Below, piece by piece: positions 8,237 through 17,117 of a DNA stretch of 64,000 nucleotides. A program made the translations under genes and the position numbers. Under the pieces are notes generated by a model. That model searched no databases. It was not told the origin of the DNA and was given only the letters and a program-made list of their open reading frames with translations. The DNA comes from Paenibacillus xylanexedens (lineage in GTDB: Bacteria > Bacillota > Bacilli > Paenibacillales > Paenibacillaceae). The stretch lies in the NCBI RefSeq assembly GCF_007680605.1, contig NZ_VEIO01000001.1, positions 1,302,001 through 1,366,000 of the forward strand, given 5' to 3'. Positions within the stretch are counted from its first letter, which is position 1. Every line of letters starts with the position of its first letter.

Positions 8237-10002
8237 ATGTTACAGGTTTTATAGGACGTTTGTTTCGCTTCAAGCCTTATTTGTTTCTAATTAACGGTTT
8301 GTTATGGTGTATCTTTCATTCGCTTCCGCTGGCAATGGGGCTTGGCATGCAGTGGTTCTTTGACCGGACAGCAACGGGAAGTTCAGACTACATGTGGCTT
8401 GCCGTACCGCTTGTTGTCATTGCGCTGTTCCGCTTGACAAGGGTTGGTACGTTCTTCGTTGCTTTTCATGCCTGGGTCACCTATATGTACCACATTCAGG
8501 CTATATTGCGGACGAATATGCTGGCTGGCATTATGCGCTGGCCGGGACGCAATCTTCCTGCATCTCCGGGTGAAGCAATGAGTCGTTTCCGGGATGACGT
8601 AGATGAAGTGGTTGAATATATGGAGTCCTGGGTGGACTTTTGGGGTCGATTGGTGTTTGCAGTGGTGTCGATCGTAATTATGGCCAACATTAACTGGAAG
8701 ATTACACTTGTTGCCGTTTTACCGCTCTTGGTGGTGACGCTGCTGAATAATTTGTCAGGCAATCGTGCAAGAAAGTATGCTCAGGTTAATCGTGAAGCGA
8801 CGGGGCGGATTACCAGTTTTATCGCCGAAACGTTTGGGGCTGTACAGGCACTGAAGCTGGGTCAGGCAGAAGAACATGTCTCTGCACGGTTTAATCGATT
8901 GAATGAAGAACGGCGTCAGGCTGCCTTAAGAGATAATCTGTTCAAGCAATGGATGAAGTCACTTAATCAGCACGTGCTGAGTATATGTACGGGGCTTATT
9001 TTGTTGATGTGTGCAGCCGAAATGAAGGCGGGTAACTTCACAGTGGGTGATTTTGCCTTGTTTACGAGTTATCTCATGAATATTGGGTTCAGCATTTCCT
9101 TGTTTGGATACATGGTATTTCAGCACAAAAGACTCAAAGTGTCATATGACCGTATGCGAACGCTTTTTCGTCCAGGTGAAGAGGATCAGATTATGGAGAA
9201 ACGGGAAATCTATCTTAATGAAGAGCCGCCAGAGCCAGTGAACGAAGCAAGAAATTCGAAGGAGAAATTGCGTGAACTTGAAGTGAATGGTCTTAGCTAT
9301 CGCTATGAGCAATCCTCAAACGGTATACAAGACATCGGCTTCAAGCTGAAACAGGGACAATTTCTTGTCATTACAGGACGCATCGGTTCTGGTAAATCCA
9401 CACTGGTTCGTACACTGCTTGGACTTCTTCCCAAGCAACAGGGTGAAATTCTCTGGAATGGAGAGCACGTAGATCCGGCAACATTTCTTATGCCACCTAG
9501 AGCTGCATATACGCCTCAAGTTCCAAGGCTGTTCAGTGACACGCTCAGAGAAAATATCGTTCAAGGTAAACAGGGAGATACAGATCAGGCACTTGAAAAA
9601 GCCATTCGACTGGCTGTTTTGGATAAAGACATCAGACAGTTGGATCAAGGATTGGAAACGCCCGTTGGTCCAAGAGGCGTCATGTTATCCGGCGGTCAGA
9701 TTCAGCGATCAGCAACAGCTCGGATGCTGATGACCGAGGCGGATCTGTTTATCTTTGATGATCTGTCCAGTGCGCTTGATGTGGAAACAGAGCAGCTGGT
9801 ATGGGACGGACTCTTTAAAGAGAGAGATGTCACATGTATTGCCGTATCTCACCGCAAGGCCGCTCTCACCAAGGCAGATCACATTATCGTTATGAAAGAT
9901 GGACGGATTGAAGCCGAAGGAAACCTGGCCGATTTACTTGAAACCAATGAAGAGATGCAGTTGCTGTGGCAGGGAGAGCAGATACCTGTAAAGGCAGGAT
10001 GA
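8233..10002 (+). CDS. ABC exporter half-transporter 2 (degenerate Walker B, canonical signature)
   Basis: This 589-residue partner has a transmembrane domain (1-330) and an ATPase domain with Walker A GRIGSGKST (K388), signature LSGGQ (485-489), Walker B FIFDD in which the catalytic Glu is Asp (D510), and H-loop H540. Together with the upstream gene this gives one competent site (E501 with this LSGGQ) and one degenerate site (D510 with LSAGE). That is the pattern of asymmetric exporters such as BmrCD, LmrCD and TM287/288. The start overlaps the upstream stop (ATGA). Confidence 0.88.
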   Translation: MNVTGFIGRLFRFKPYLFLINGLLWCIFHSLPLAMGLGMQWFFDRTATGSSDYMWLAVPLVVIALFRLTRVGTFFVAFHAWVTYMYHIQAILRTNMLAGIMRWPGRNLPASPGEAMSRFRDDVDEVVEYMESWVDFWGRLVFAVVSIVIMANINWKITLVAVLPLLVVTLLNNLSGNRARKYAQVNREATGRITSFIAETFGAVQALKLGQAEEHVSARFNRLNEERRQAALRDNLFKQWMKSLNQHVLSICTGLILLMCAAEMKAGNFTVGDFALFTSYLMNIGFSISLFGYMVFQHKRLKVSYDRMRTLFRPGEEDQIMEKREIYLNEEPPEPVNEARNSKEKLRELEVNGLSYRYEQSSNGIQDIGFKLKQGQFLVITGRIGSGKSTLVRTLLGLLPKQQGEILWNGEHVDPATFLMPPRAAYTPQVPRLFSDTLRENIVQGKQGDTDQALEKAIRLAVLDKDIRQLDQGLETPVGPRGVMLSGGQIQRSATARMLMTEADLFIFDDLSSALDVETEQLVWDGLFKERDVTCIAVSHRKAALTKADHIIVMKDGRIEAEGNLADLLETNEEMQLLWQGEQIPVKAG

Positions 10003-10067
10003 TATGGGTTACAACGGAAACGGATAGAGCTACAATGTGATTAATTCAGATCTCATAAAAATAAAAG

Positions 10068-10122
10068 AAAAAACCGTACAGATCATGCCTGAGTGCAGGC
10101 GTAGGATCTGTGCGGTTTCTTC
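10068..10122. terminator. Terminator after ABC exporter operon
   Basis: AAACCGTACAGATC pairs with GATCTGTGCGGTTT, with A-rich and T-rich flanks. It probably serves both the exporter operon and the convergent ctaB. Confidence 0.75.
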
Positions 10123-10165
10123 ATGTTTTTCTAAAATCAATATGATGATATAATCTCATTTTTAT

Positions 10166-11083
10166 TTAAGCAATTAAGGAATACGCAATGATAACCAAGA
10201 AAATGATGGTGATATGGTTAATGGAGAAAATAAACATACGCTGTGACCATTTTTTGGTTTCTTTTTTGTCAAACGTAGCCACACTAAGAATGAGCCAAGC
10301 CAGGCTTACCAGAAAAGCCACAATGGCAACAAACGGGCTCATCGGCCAGAACAGGAAGCTGGAAAGCAACAGCAATACCAGATAAACGTTAGTTTGTACG
10401 TAAGTACGTCCAATACCTTTTACCACAGGTAACATCGGAACGCCTGCCGCCTTGTATTCATCGAAGCGACGAATAGCGATACCGTAGAAGTGAGGCATCT
10501 GCCATAATAACATCGTTACGACCAGTGCCCAGATTTCAAAGTGTCCAAGTTCCGGAGAGATGGCAGCCCATCCAATCAGCGGAGGAACAGCACCTGACAG
10601 GCTACCTACCTCAGTGTTGTAGATCGTTGTGCGTTTGGTCCACATCGTATATGGAATGACGTAAAGGAACAAACCAAGAAGGCCAAAAACAGCTGCTGAT
10701 GGAGATGCAATGTACAGCATAATCGCACCAATCAACGTGATCGTAAACCCTAGAATCAGACCCGCCTTGGTATCGACCCGTCCTGTAACGGTAGGACGTT
10801 TCTTCGTGCGCTCCATAATAGCATCAATGTCCCGGTCGTACAAATTGTTGAACACTCCAGCTGCTCCGATAATTAATGAAGAACCGAGAAATGAAAGCAA
10901 GATCGGAACAATATTATCGGTAACAGAGGCATCAAATACATATAAAGCTAAACTTAAACCTGCAAACATGGCGATCAAGTTGGACTTGATGATTCCAATT
11001 TTGATCGTATCTAAAAATACTTTTGGAATCGAGCTGTACTCCAGGCTGATATTGGCTTGTGACTCATTATTTAATGTTTTCAA
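10166..11083 (-). CDS. ctaB: Protoheme IX farnesyltransferase (heme O synthase)
   Basis: This UbiA-superfamily membrane prenyltransferase converts heme B plus farnesyl diphosphate to heme O for cytochrome oxidase assembly. The first Asp-rich motif NLYDRDID followed by ERTKKRP, and the second region DEYKAAGVPMLP, are characteristic of CtaB. About nine hydrophobic segments are visible, and 305 residues is the usual length. The start is TTG at 11083, with AGGAAG seven bases upstream; no better ATG is near. It stands alone, without ctaA or other cytochrome oxidase genes in the window. It diverges from the flavoprotein gene at 11516. Confidence 0.93.
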   Translation of the reverse strand: MKTLNNESQANISLEYSSIPKVFLDTIKIGIIKSNLIAMFAGLSLALYVFDASVTDNIVPILLSFLGSSLIIGAAGVFNNLYDRDIDAIMERTKKRPTVTGRVDTKAGLILGFTITLIGAIMLYIASPSAAVFGLLGLFLYVIPYTMWTKRTTIYNTEVGSLSGAVPPLIGWAAISPELGHFEIWALVVTMLLWQMPHFYGIAIRRFDEYKAAGVPMLPVVKGIGRTYVQTNVYLVLLLLSSFLFWPMSPFVAIVAFLVSLAWLILSVATFDKKETKKWSQRMFIFSINHITIIFLVIIAYSLIA

Positions 11084-11331
11084 ATACTCACTTCCTATGT
11101 TTGTACTTAATATAATATGTGTACATTATATCATTCAATTCGCGTTGTGATTTAAATTACATTCTAGTATTTATAATAATGTCATTTGATTGTGAACAAT
11201 TTAAAAACAAGAACTTTTTTAATTGTTAAAACAACAGTTCTGTGCTACGCGCGTATTTTCGAAAGATTGTCATCGTTTAATTGTAGAAATGAAACAAAGA
11301 TATTGCAAATACGAAATAATAACTGTATTGT

Positions 11332-11346
11332 AGATATAAGATATCT
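11332..11346. promoter_or_regulatory. Operator-like dyad 1 (AGATAT-AAG-ATATCT)
   Basis: A perfect 6+6 dyad with a 3-base centre. It shares its half-sites with two more dyads downstream at about 75-79 base intervals. Confidence 0.5.
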
Positions 11347-11409
11347 CTAATGGTTTCGTTTTGAGTCCATAAATGTGGGGTTCCATTGACTGTTAGAAGG
11401 GACGCTATT

Positions 11410-11426
11410 AGATATCTCACATATCT
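11410..11426. promoter_or_regulatory. Operator-like dyad 2 (AGATAT-CTCAC-ATATCT)
   Basis: The same half-sites as dyads 1 and 3 with a 5-base centre. It lies midway between them. Confidence 0.45.
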
Positions 11427-11484
11427 TTGTTTCTTAAGTAGCAAGTGTGCAGAGGAAAGAGAGAATATTTTTTGCTTCTATTAG

Positions 11485-11499
11485 AGATATTAAATATCT
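11485..11499. promoter_or_regulatory. Operator-like dyad 3 (AGATAT-TAA-ATATCT)
   Basis: A perfect 6+6 dyad with a 3-base centre, ending immediately before the ribosome binding site of the flavoprotein gene. A bound protein here could block transcription or expose of the site. Confidence 0.5.
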
Positions 11500-11515
11500 G
11501 GAAAGGGTGTTATGT

Positions 11516-12436
11516 ATGGGTGAAGATCGTAGCCGATTCGATGTTGTGATCGTGGGAGGAGGACCTGCTGGACTTAACGCTTCGCTGGTACTTGGGAGAG
11601 CCAGAAAACATGTACTTGTTATTGATGATCAAAAACCTCGTAACTGGGTTACCCGCGAGACACACGGCTTTTTGACCAGAGATGGCGTGAGTCCACGGGA
11701 ATTCCGTAGAATTGCGAAAGAAGAGATCGTTGCGTATCCTTCAGTGCAATTTGCATCCGATACCGTGTTGGAGATAACCGGACAAGATGGTGAGTTTGTT
11801 GTTAGAACAGTCGAAGGAAAGCAGTATGATGCGAAAAAGGTTTTATTTGCTGTTGGCAAAAGAGATTTGCCTTTGGATATAACAGGTTTATCTGATGTCT
11901 ACGGAAAAAGCGCATTTGTATGCCCATATTGTGATGGATGGGAACTAAGGAATCGAGAGCTTGTCATCATAACTAGCGCCAACCACGCGTTACATATGGC
12001 TAAATTAATCTCTGGCTGGACAAGTCGGTTTACGCTGTGCATCCAAGGTGACAATCGTTTGGAAGCAGAAGAGAAGCAAGAACTTTCACGTCATGGGGTA
12101 AAGGTTTATGAAGCTCTCGTTCAATCGATCAGATCGGAAGAAGGGATGGTGAGTTCAGTTGAACTGAGTGACGGAACAATAATTCCTTGCACGGGTATCT
12201 TCTTCCAGCCCAAGCTTCAGGCTGGCTCAGATTTACCAAAAGTCTTAGGTTGTGAGATGACGGAGACCGGAACCATCGTTGTTGATGCACAAGGAAAAAC
12301 ATCGGTCCCTGGTGTGTTTAGTGCGGGCGATGCATCATCAGAACTGTATCAGGCGATTACGGCAGCATCGTTAGGTGCGTTAACTGCCGTTAGCATTAAC
12401 CATGAGTTAAATGTTGAAGTATGGGAATCTAAATAA
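11516..12436 (+). CDS. Thioredoxin-reductase-like FAD/NAD(P) oxidoreductase
   Basis: The protein (306 residues) starts with an FAD-binding GGGPAG motif near residues 13-18 and has a CPYCDG redox pair (C136/C139), then a second nucleotide-binding region and a C-terminal FAD motif ending in FSAGDAS. True thioredoxin reductases usually have CATCDG. The CPYCDGWE form belongs to TrxB-like paralogs that reduce other disulfides or flavin substrates, so the partner is uncertain. ATG 11516 is chosen because GGAAAGGGTG stands 7 bases before it; an upstream in-frame extension to 11447 lacks a site and reads through dyad 3. A likely redox or thiol stress function is inferred. Confidence 0.82.
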   Translation: MGEDRSRFDVVIVGGGPAGLNASLVLGRARKHVLVIDDQKPRNWVTRETHGFLTRDGVSPREFRRIAKEEIVAYPSVQFASDTVLEITGQDGEFVVRTVEGKQYDAKKVLFAVGKRDLPLDITGLSDVYGKSAFVCPYCDGWELRNRELVIITSANHALHMAKLISGWTSRFTLCIQGDNRLEAEEKQELSRHGVKVYEALVQSIRSEEGMVSSVELSDGTIIPCTGIFFQPKLQAGSDLPKVLGCEMTETGTIVVDAQGKTSVPGVFSAGDASSELYQAITAASLGALTAVSINHELNVEVWESK

Positions 12437-12453
12437 AGTGTAACAATACAGTG

Positions 12454-12501
12454 AAACCGCCAGCTGATTCTCGATTACATGTCGACCTGCTGACGGTTTT
12501 A
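12454..12501 (+). terminator. Possible weak terminator
   Basis: AAACCG-C-CAGC pairs with GCTG-A-CGGTTT. The T run after it is short, so efficiency is doubtful. Confidence 0.4.
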
Positions 12502-12559
12502 CTTATGGCTTTATGTAGCAGTGAAGTGTTATTTTTTCGTAAAATTTAAAATAAAAGCA

Positions 12560-12608
12560 TTGACATGTTGCCAACGAGCGACTTTAATTATATAGACCGA
12601 TTGTTATA
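12560..12608 (+). promoter_or_regulatory. lmrA promoter with overlapping operator-like element
   Basis: TTGACA at 12560-12565 and TTTAAT at 12583-12588 are separated by 17 bases. The stretch ATTATATAGACCG that follows matches the half-site I recall for the LmrA/QdoR operator of B. subtilis, with a weaker second half (TTGTTATA). This fits autoregulation. Confidence 0.55.
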
Positions 12609-12632
12609 ATTTATTGAAGGAAGTGGCTTTCT

Positions 12633-13220
12633 TTGAGTGAAAAGTCGAATGCCAGAGATCTGATCGTTGGCACAGCAGCGAGACTGTTTTTTTCACAAGG
12701 GTATCATGCGACCGGTCTGAATCAGATCATTAAGGAGAGTAACACACCGAAAGGTTCGTTATATCATTATTTTCCACAGGGGAAAGAAGAGCTGGCTCTC
12801 GAATGCATTCAATCAGCCAATGCCCACATCTTGCAAAGGTTTGAAGAAATTTTTGCAGCCCATGAGACGACTGCAGAAGGCATTCGGCAGTTCATTTATG
12901 AAACAGCGAATGAAGCGGAAGCCAATGGTTATACGGGATTTCTGCCATTCAGCTTCTGGGCAGCAGTAGAGACTTCCTGTATTAGTCAGCAGCTGCGTAC
13001 CGCTTCGCAGAACGTATTTGCAGGATGGCAGGATATCATCGCAAGACATCTCATTTTGGATGGTATGAGTGATAAGCAGGCTCGTGAGACGGCACTGCTC
13101 GTTATTTCTCTGATGGAAGGTGCATTGATCATTACGCTGACCAATCAGGATAAACAGCCGATGCTGACGGCTGCGGATTATTTGTCAGTTGTAGCGAAGA
13201 ATGTCCAGCAGCATCAATAG
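12633..13220 (+). CDS. lmrA: TetR-family repressor, LmrA-like
   Basis: The 195-residue protein has an N-terminal helix-turn-helix with the wording typical of LmrA/YxaF (FSQGYHATGLNQIIKES then PKGSLYHYFP) and a C-terminal ligand-binding helical domain. In B. subtilis LmrA represses the lmrAB efflux operon and is released by flavonoids or drugs. Here it also precedes a DHA2 exporter, and the two ORFs nearly touch, so they should form one operon. The start is TTG 12633 with GAAGGAAG 9 bases upstream. Orthology to B. subtilis lmrA rests on family wording plus context. Confidence 0.8.
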   Translation: MSEKSNARDLIVGTAARLFFSQGYHATGLNQIIKESNTPKGSLYHYFPQGKEELALECIQSANAHILQRFEEIFAAHETTAEGIRQFIYETANEAEANGYTGFLPFSFWAAVETSCISQQLRTASQNVFAGWQDIIARHLILDGMSDKQARETALLVISLMEGALIITLTNQDKQPMLTAADYLSVVAKNVQQHQ

Positions 13221-13281
13221 GTTGTACCAAGAGAAAGAGAGAAAAAAGAAATCGCAGGATTCGTTTGAGGAGGATGGGATC

Positions 13282-14775
13282 GTGGAGGCTTCCATGAAGG
13301 CTGGTACAGCAAAAGACCAGCAAGAAACACAGCAATATAAGGTATTCCCGATTTTGTTTGCCATGTTGCTAAGCGGGTTTATCGGTTTGTTTGGTGAAAC
13401 GGCTTTGAATGTCGCTTTGACACCACTTATGGGTCTGCTCGAGGTTGGACCTACAACCATTCAATGGTTAACTACAGGATACTTGCTTGTTCTTGGTGTT
13501 CTGGTACCTGTTTCTGGATTGTTATTGCAATGGTTTACGACCAGACAGCTGTTTACAACGTCGCTTATTTTTTCTATCGCAGGAACGTTGGTTGCTGCGT
13601 TAGCCCCTAGCTTTGAAATTTTGCTCGTAGCCCGTGTGTTACAAGCGGTGGGAACGGCACTATTGCTACCGCTAATGTTTAATACCATACTGGTTATCTT
13701 CCCTATTGAAAAACGGGGAGCAGCGATGGGGTTGATTGGTCTCGTTATTATGTTTGCACCAGCAAGTGGCCCAAGTATTTCAGGACTGATTCTGGCTAAC
13801 CTGAGCTGGCACTGGATTTTCTGGATTTCCTTGCCGTTCTTCCTGATCTCCTTGGTATGTGGGTTGCTGTTCCTGCCGAACATTTCCAAGTTGACCAAGC
13901 CCAAGATTGATGTGTTGTCGATTGTTCTGTCTACACTTGGTTTTGGCGGTATCGTGTACGGCTTCAGTAGCGCAGGTGGGCATGGTGAATCTGGCGGAGG
14001 CTGGACTAGTCCTGTTGTGATTGCCACGTTAGCCATCGGTATCGCTGCATTACTTTTGTTCAGCATTCGTCAATTGAGTATGAAAGAACCCGTGATGAAT
14101 CTAAGAGCGTTCAGATATCCAATGTTTACGATCGGCCTGCTCCTGGTTTTCATCAGTATGATGATGATTCTGTCATCCATGCTGATCTTGCCGATGTATT
14201 TGCAGCAGGGAATGGCTGTTACGCCACTAACTGCCGGATTGGTTTTGTTGCCAGGTAGTTTGCTGAATGGATTCTTGTCTCCGGTAATGGGACGATTGTT
14301 TGACAAGTTTGGCCCTAAATGGCTTGTTATTATCGGGATGGCTGTCGTTGCGATTGTCTTGTTCTTGTACACAGGGATTGAAGCAACAACACCTTTGATC
14401 GAGATTATTATGTTGCATGTGTTCATGATGATTGGTATTTCAATGGTGATGATGCCAGCACAGACCAACGGATTGAATCAGTTGCCGCCTGAGTTTTACC
14501 CGCACGGTACTGCGATCATGAACACGCTGCAGCAGGTATCTGGTGCTATTGGTACAGCTGTTGCTGTAAGTATTTTGAGTGCTGGACAGACTCGATTCCT
14601 GAGCAGTGTAGAGAATCCGCAAAGTCCGGAAAATATTCTTGCAGGATTTACATCAGGTGTACAGAATGCATTTGTCTTTGCACTGATTCTGGCCCTTGTT
14701 GGTTTTGTTATCGCACTGTTAGTAAAAAGAGTGAAGGTTGGGTCGGCTGATAAACAGCAGAGTCCGATGCACTAA
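13282..14775 (+). CDS. lmrB: DHA2-family drug efflux MFS transporter, LmrB-like
   Basis: This 14-TM MFS protein of about 497 residues belongs to the EmrB/QacA group, which exports drugs using the proton gradient. Motif C-like GPSISG (in APASGPSISGLIL) and the region LPMYLQQGMAVTPLTAGLVLLPG are typical. GTG 13282 is preferred, since GAGGAGG lies 8 bases before it; ATG 13294 is possible and the longer ATG 13201 version would overlap the repressor gene with no site. It is co-transcribed with the TetR gene. LmrB of B. subtilis confers lincomycin resistance; whether this one does is inference. Confidence 0.85.
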   Translation: MEASMKAGTAKDQQETQQYKVFPILFAMLLSGFIGLFGETALNVALTPLMGLLEVGPTTIQWLTTGYLLVLGVLVPVSGLLLQWFTTRQLFTTSLIFSIAGTLVAALAPSFEILLVARVLQAVGTALLLPLMFNTILVIFPIEKRGAAMGLIGLVIMFAPASGPSISGLILANLSWHWIFWISLPFFLISLVCGLLFLPNISKLTKPKIDVLSIVLSTLGFGGIVYGFSSAGGHGESGGGWTSPVVIATLAIGIAALLLFSIRQLSMKEPVMNLRAFRYPMFTIGLLLVFISMMMILSSMLILPMYLQQGMAVTPLTAGLVLLPGSLLNGFLSPVMGRLFDKFGPKWLVIIGMAVVAIVLFLYTGIEATTPLIEIIMLHVFMMIGISMVMMPAQTNGLNQLPPEFYPHGTAIMNTLQQVSGAIGTAVAVSILSAGQTRFLSSVENPQSPENILAGFTSGVQNAFVFALILALVGFVIALLVKRVKVGSADKQQSPMH

Positions 14776-14790
14776 AATAAGTCATTGAGA

Positions 14791-14830
14791 AGAGCGATGT
14801 TCCCTAATGAAAGGGGACATCGCTCTTTTG
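14791..14830. terminator. Terminator after lmrAB-like operon
   Basis: AGAGCGATGTTCCC pairs with GGGGACATCGCTCT and is followed by a T run. Confidence 0.8.
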
Positions 14831-14883
14831 TTTACTTTAGAGAACACGTTATTCGGATGATTATTGTTGTTCCGCCGGATTCA

Positions 14884-15864
14884 TTATTTCTTAACAACCT
14901 CCAGGATTTCATTAGCTACAATATCCGGATGGTATTGATGAATGTAATGCTCCGTATCTTTAACAGTAACTTGTTTGGATAACGTTGACCAGGATTTGAA
15001 TTCACTCTGTGTTTTCACCCAATCCGGTTCAGGTTTACCAAAGTAATCTGCGGTCAGAATCGTAAGCGGGAATGGGAAAGGATGTTTATTGGCAATCACC
15101 GTTTTGGCATTCCCTTGCGTTTCACGTAATTCATCTACCGTGTTGGCGTTCCCGTAGTTTAGCAGAAGCGCCGTTTTATCTACTTTTCTCAAATCTTCTG
15201 GTACCAGTTTTAATTCATTGCGGTTGGCATTAGAAGCTTCAACGACTGCCGGGACTTGCATACTGAGCCGGAAAAGTCCGGTTTTGATACGGAATTGATT
15301 CGCAAAACCAGCAATCGTATCTGCCAGGTTATCCTGACCCGTTGCGTAGAATTCAGGACTTCCGCCGTCAATCATCACAATACCTTTAACCAAGTCAGGA
15401 TACTTTTGCGCGAATCGAAGAGTCTCTAATGAGCCAAGGGAGTGAGCAACAAGCACGTAAGGCGGTTTTTGCCCGGAAACCTGCAGCAGTTCATGCAATT
15501 CGTCCGCTACCGTGTCTACATCCCGTTTTTTATCGGTCCTGTCACTGTATCCATAACCGAAGCGGTCGTATACTGCGAATTTCGTATTAGGGGCAAGCTT
15601 TTCATATAAAGGATAATAGTCTACATAAGGATCAGCTGTTCCCCAACCTGAGGCAAGAACGACGGTTACATTGCCTTCACCGCCTGTATACAGGTGCATT
15701 TTATCTCCGTGTACTTCATACAGTTTGCCCGGAGGTGTAAATGTTTTTTCATCTTGTGAAGAACTGATCTGCTGATAGATCAATCCGGAACTTAACAGAA
15801 TAATAATCAGTGACAGGTCGAATATCAGAAATTTAACAAGTCTTTTACGCCATTTTTTGCTCAT
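14884..15864 (-). CDS. Membrane-anchored alpha/beta hydrolase
   Basis: A positively charged N-terminus and one hydrophobic segment (about residues 10-30) suggest a signal anchor, placing the enzyme outside the membrane. The fold shows the oxyanion region ASGWGTADP, nucleophile elbow VAHSLGS, an acid region after strand 6 and a late histidine in TEHYIHQYHP. It is 326 residues long. The substrate (ester, lactone or amide) cannot be assigned. It is a single-gene unit converging on the lmrB-like gene. The ribosome binding site is weak (GAGAG). Confidence 0.8.
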   Translation of the reverse strand: MSKKWRKRLVKFLIFDLSLIIILLSSGLIYQQISSSQDEKTFTPPGKLYEVHGDKMHLYTGGEGNVTVVLASGWGTADPYVDYYPLYEKLAPNTKFAVYDRFGYGYSDRTDKKRDVDTVADELHELLQVSGQKPPYVLVAHSLGSLETLRFAQKYPDLVKGIVMIDGGSPEFYATGQDNLADTIAGFANQFRIKTGLFRLSMQVPAVVEASNANRNELKLVPEDLRKVDKTALLLNYGNANTVDELRETQGNAKTVIANKHPFPFPLTILTADYFGKPEPDWVKTQSEFKSWSTLSKQVTVKDTEHYIHQYHPDIVANEILEVVKK

Positions 15865-16072
15865 GGTAGCTCACACTCTCTCTTGTTTTTTCTATATCAT
15901 ATATGCCCAGTCTTATACGAGTGGAAACAGTATCTTAATTCTAGCTTAACGGCATCGTAGTTGTTCCGGTTTATATAAAATTGAATATCGGCAAGCGTTG
16001 AATTAAGATGAAGTAAAGATTAGCATTCTCCACAAGACTAGCCATGGAATATGGAGATCAGAAGGGTGAAAT

Positions 16073-17050
16073 ATGACGAAATACGAAAATCAGATTCCAA
16101 CGACCGCCGGAATGAGCATCAAGTCACTCACAAGTATATTGAGAGATTCCATGCGCAGACATGCAGAACGGAGGCCGTCAGGGAATATACCTATGGAACG
16201 CTATCAAGCTGCTACAACAGAGAGTGTGTCTGAACATTCACAGGTGACATGGTTTGGACACTCGGCTTTTTTGCTCGAAATCGAAGGTCACAGACTACTC
16301 TTTGACCCCATGTTGGGTGACAGGCCGTCACCCGTGTCGTGGGTTGGAACGAAACGTTTCCGCAAGGATTTGCCTATGCAGCCTGAAAACTTTCCTACTT
16401 TGGATGCGATTGTGATCTCTCATGATCATTATGATCATCTTGATGTTTCTTCTATTCGAAAATTAAAAAGCAAAACCAATCGTTTTATCGTTCCACTCGG
16501 TGTGCGCAAACGCTTAATCAAATGGGGAGTGCCAGCGGGCCAGATTACGGAGCATCAATGGGGGGATGAATTCTCCTTCAAGGGTTTAACATTCGCTTGT
16601 GCACCTGCTCGTCACTTCTCAGGCAGAGGATTATTTGATCGGGACTCCACGTTATGGTGTTCATGGGTAATTGTTGGGTGGGAAAAGAAAGTATTTTTTA
16701 GTGGGGATAGTGGCTACGGTCCTCATTTCAAAGAAATTGGAAGCAAGTATGGACCGTTTGATCTGACCTTGATGGAATGCGGCCAATATGACGAACGCTG
16801 GTCCAATATTCATATGATGCCTGAAGAAACCGTACAAGCCCATCTGGATGTGGGCGGACATGTATTGATCCCGATTCATTGGGGGGCATTTACACTCGCC
16901 TATCATGCCTGGAACGAACCAGCAGAGCGGGTAACTCGCGCCGCACGAGCCTTGAATGTATCTGTCATTACACCGGTCATAGGCGAGACGGTTGCGTTGA
17001 GTAATGTAGCTCATGCTACTAGGTCATGGTGGAGAAGGAATCAGGAGTAA
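16073..17050 (+). CDS. MBL-fold hydrolase (NAPE-PLD / UlaG-like)
   Basis: The metal-binding motif SHDHYDHLD is clear, preceded by TWFGHSAFLLEIEG and a further metal ligand in FFSGDSGYG, then HWGAFTLAYHAW near the C-terminus. This wording is that of the N-acyl-phosphatidylethanolamine phospholipase D-like branch of the metallo-beta-lactamase superfamily. The 325-residue length fits that branch. GAAGGGTG stands before the ATG. No signal peptide is seen, so a cytoplasmic phosphodiester or lactone hydrolase is likely, with unknown substrate. Confidence 0.85.
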   Translation: MTKYENQIPTTAGMSIKSLTSILRDSMRRHAERRPSGNIPMERYQAATTESVSEHSQVTWFGHSAFLLEIEGHRLLFDPMLGDRPSPVSWVGTKRFRKDLPMQPENFPTLDAIVISHDHYDHLDVSSIRKLKSKTNRFIVPLGVRKRLIKWGVPAGQITEHQWGDEFSFKGLTFACAPARHFSGRGLFDRDSTLWCSWVIVGWEKKVFFSGDSGYGPHFKEIGSKYGPFDLTLMECGQYDERWSNIHMMPEETVQAHLDVGGHVLIPIHWGAFTLAYHAWNEPAERVTRAARALNVSVITPVIGETVALSNVAHATRSWWRRNQE

Positions 17051-17065
17051 CGGTTCTTTCAAGCT

Positions 17066-17105
17066 AGCGTTCGCTCAGTAGATGAGCGGACGCTTTTATT
17101 TTTAT
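17066..17105. terminator. Terminator between MBL hydrolase and LysE gene
   Basis: AGCGTTCGCTCA pairs with TGAGCGGACGCT and is followed by TTTATTTTTAT. It probably serves both convergent genes. Confidence 0.75.
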
Positions 17106-17117
17106 CTAATGATTCTT

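Larger units (their letters stand above)
11084..11515. other. 432-base divergent intergenic region with three AGATAT dyads
   Basis: This AT-rich region separates ctaB from the flavoprotein gene. It holds three dyads of the form AGATAT-N3 or N5-ATATCT (annotated separately). I see no additional ORF with a ribosome binding site. Confidence 0.6.

Noticed and set aside
13461-14066. 201-residue antisense ORF inside the lmrB-like gene
   Set aside because: It lies wholly within a conserved MFS gene, its composition is that of a complement of hydrophobic codons, and it has no credible ribosome binding site.
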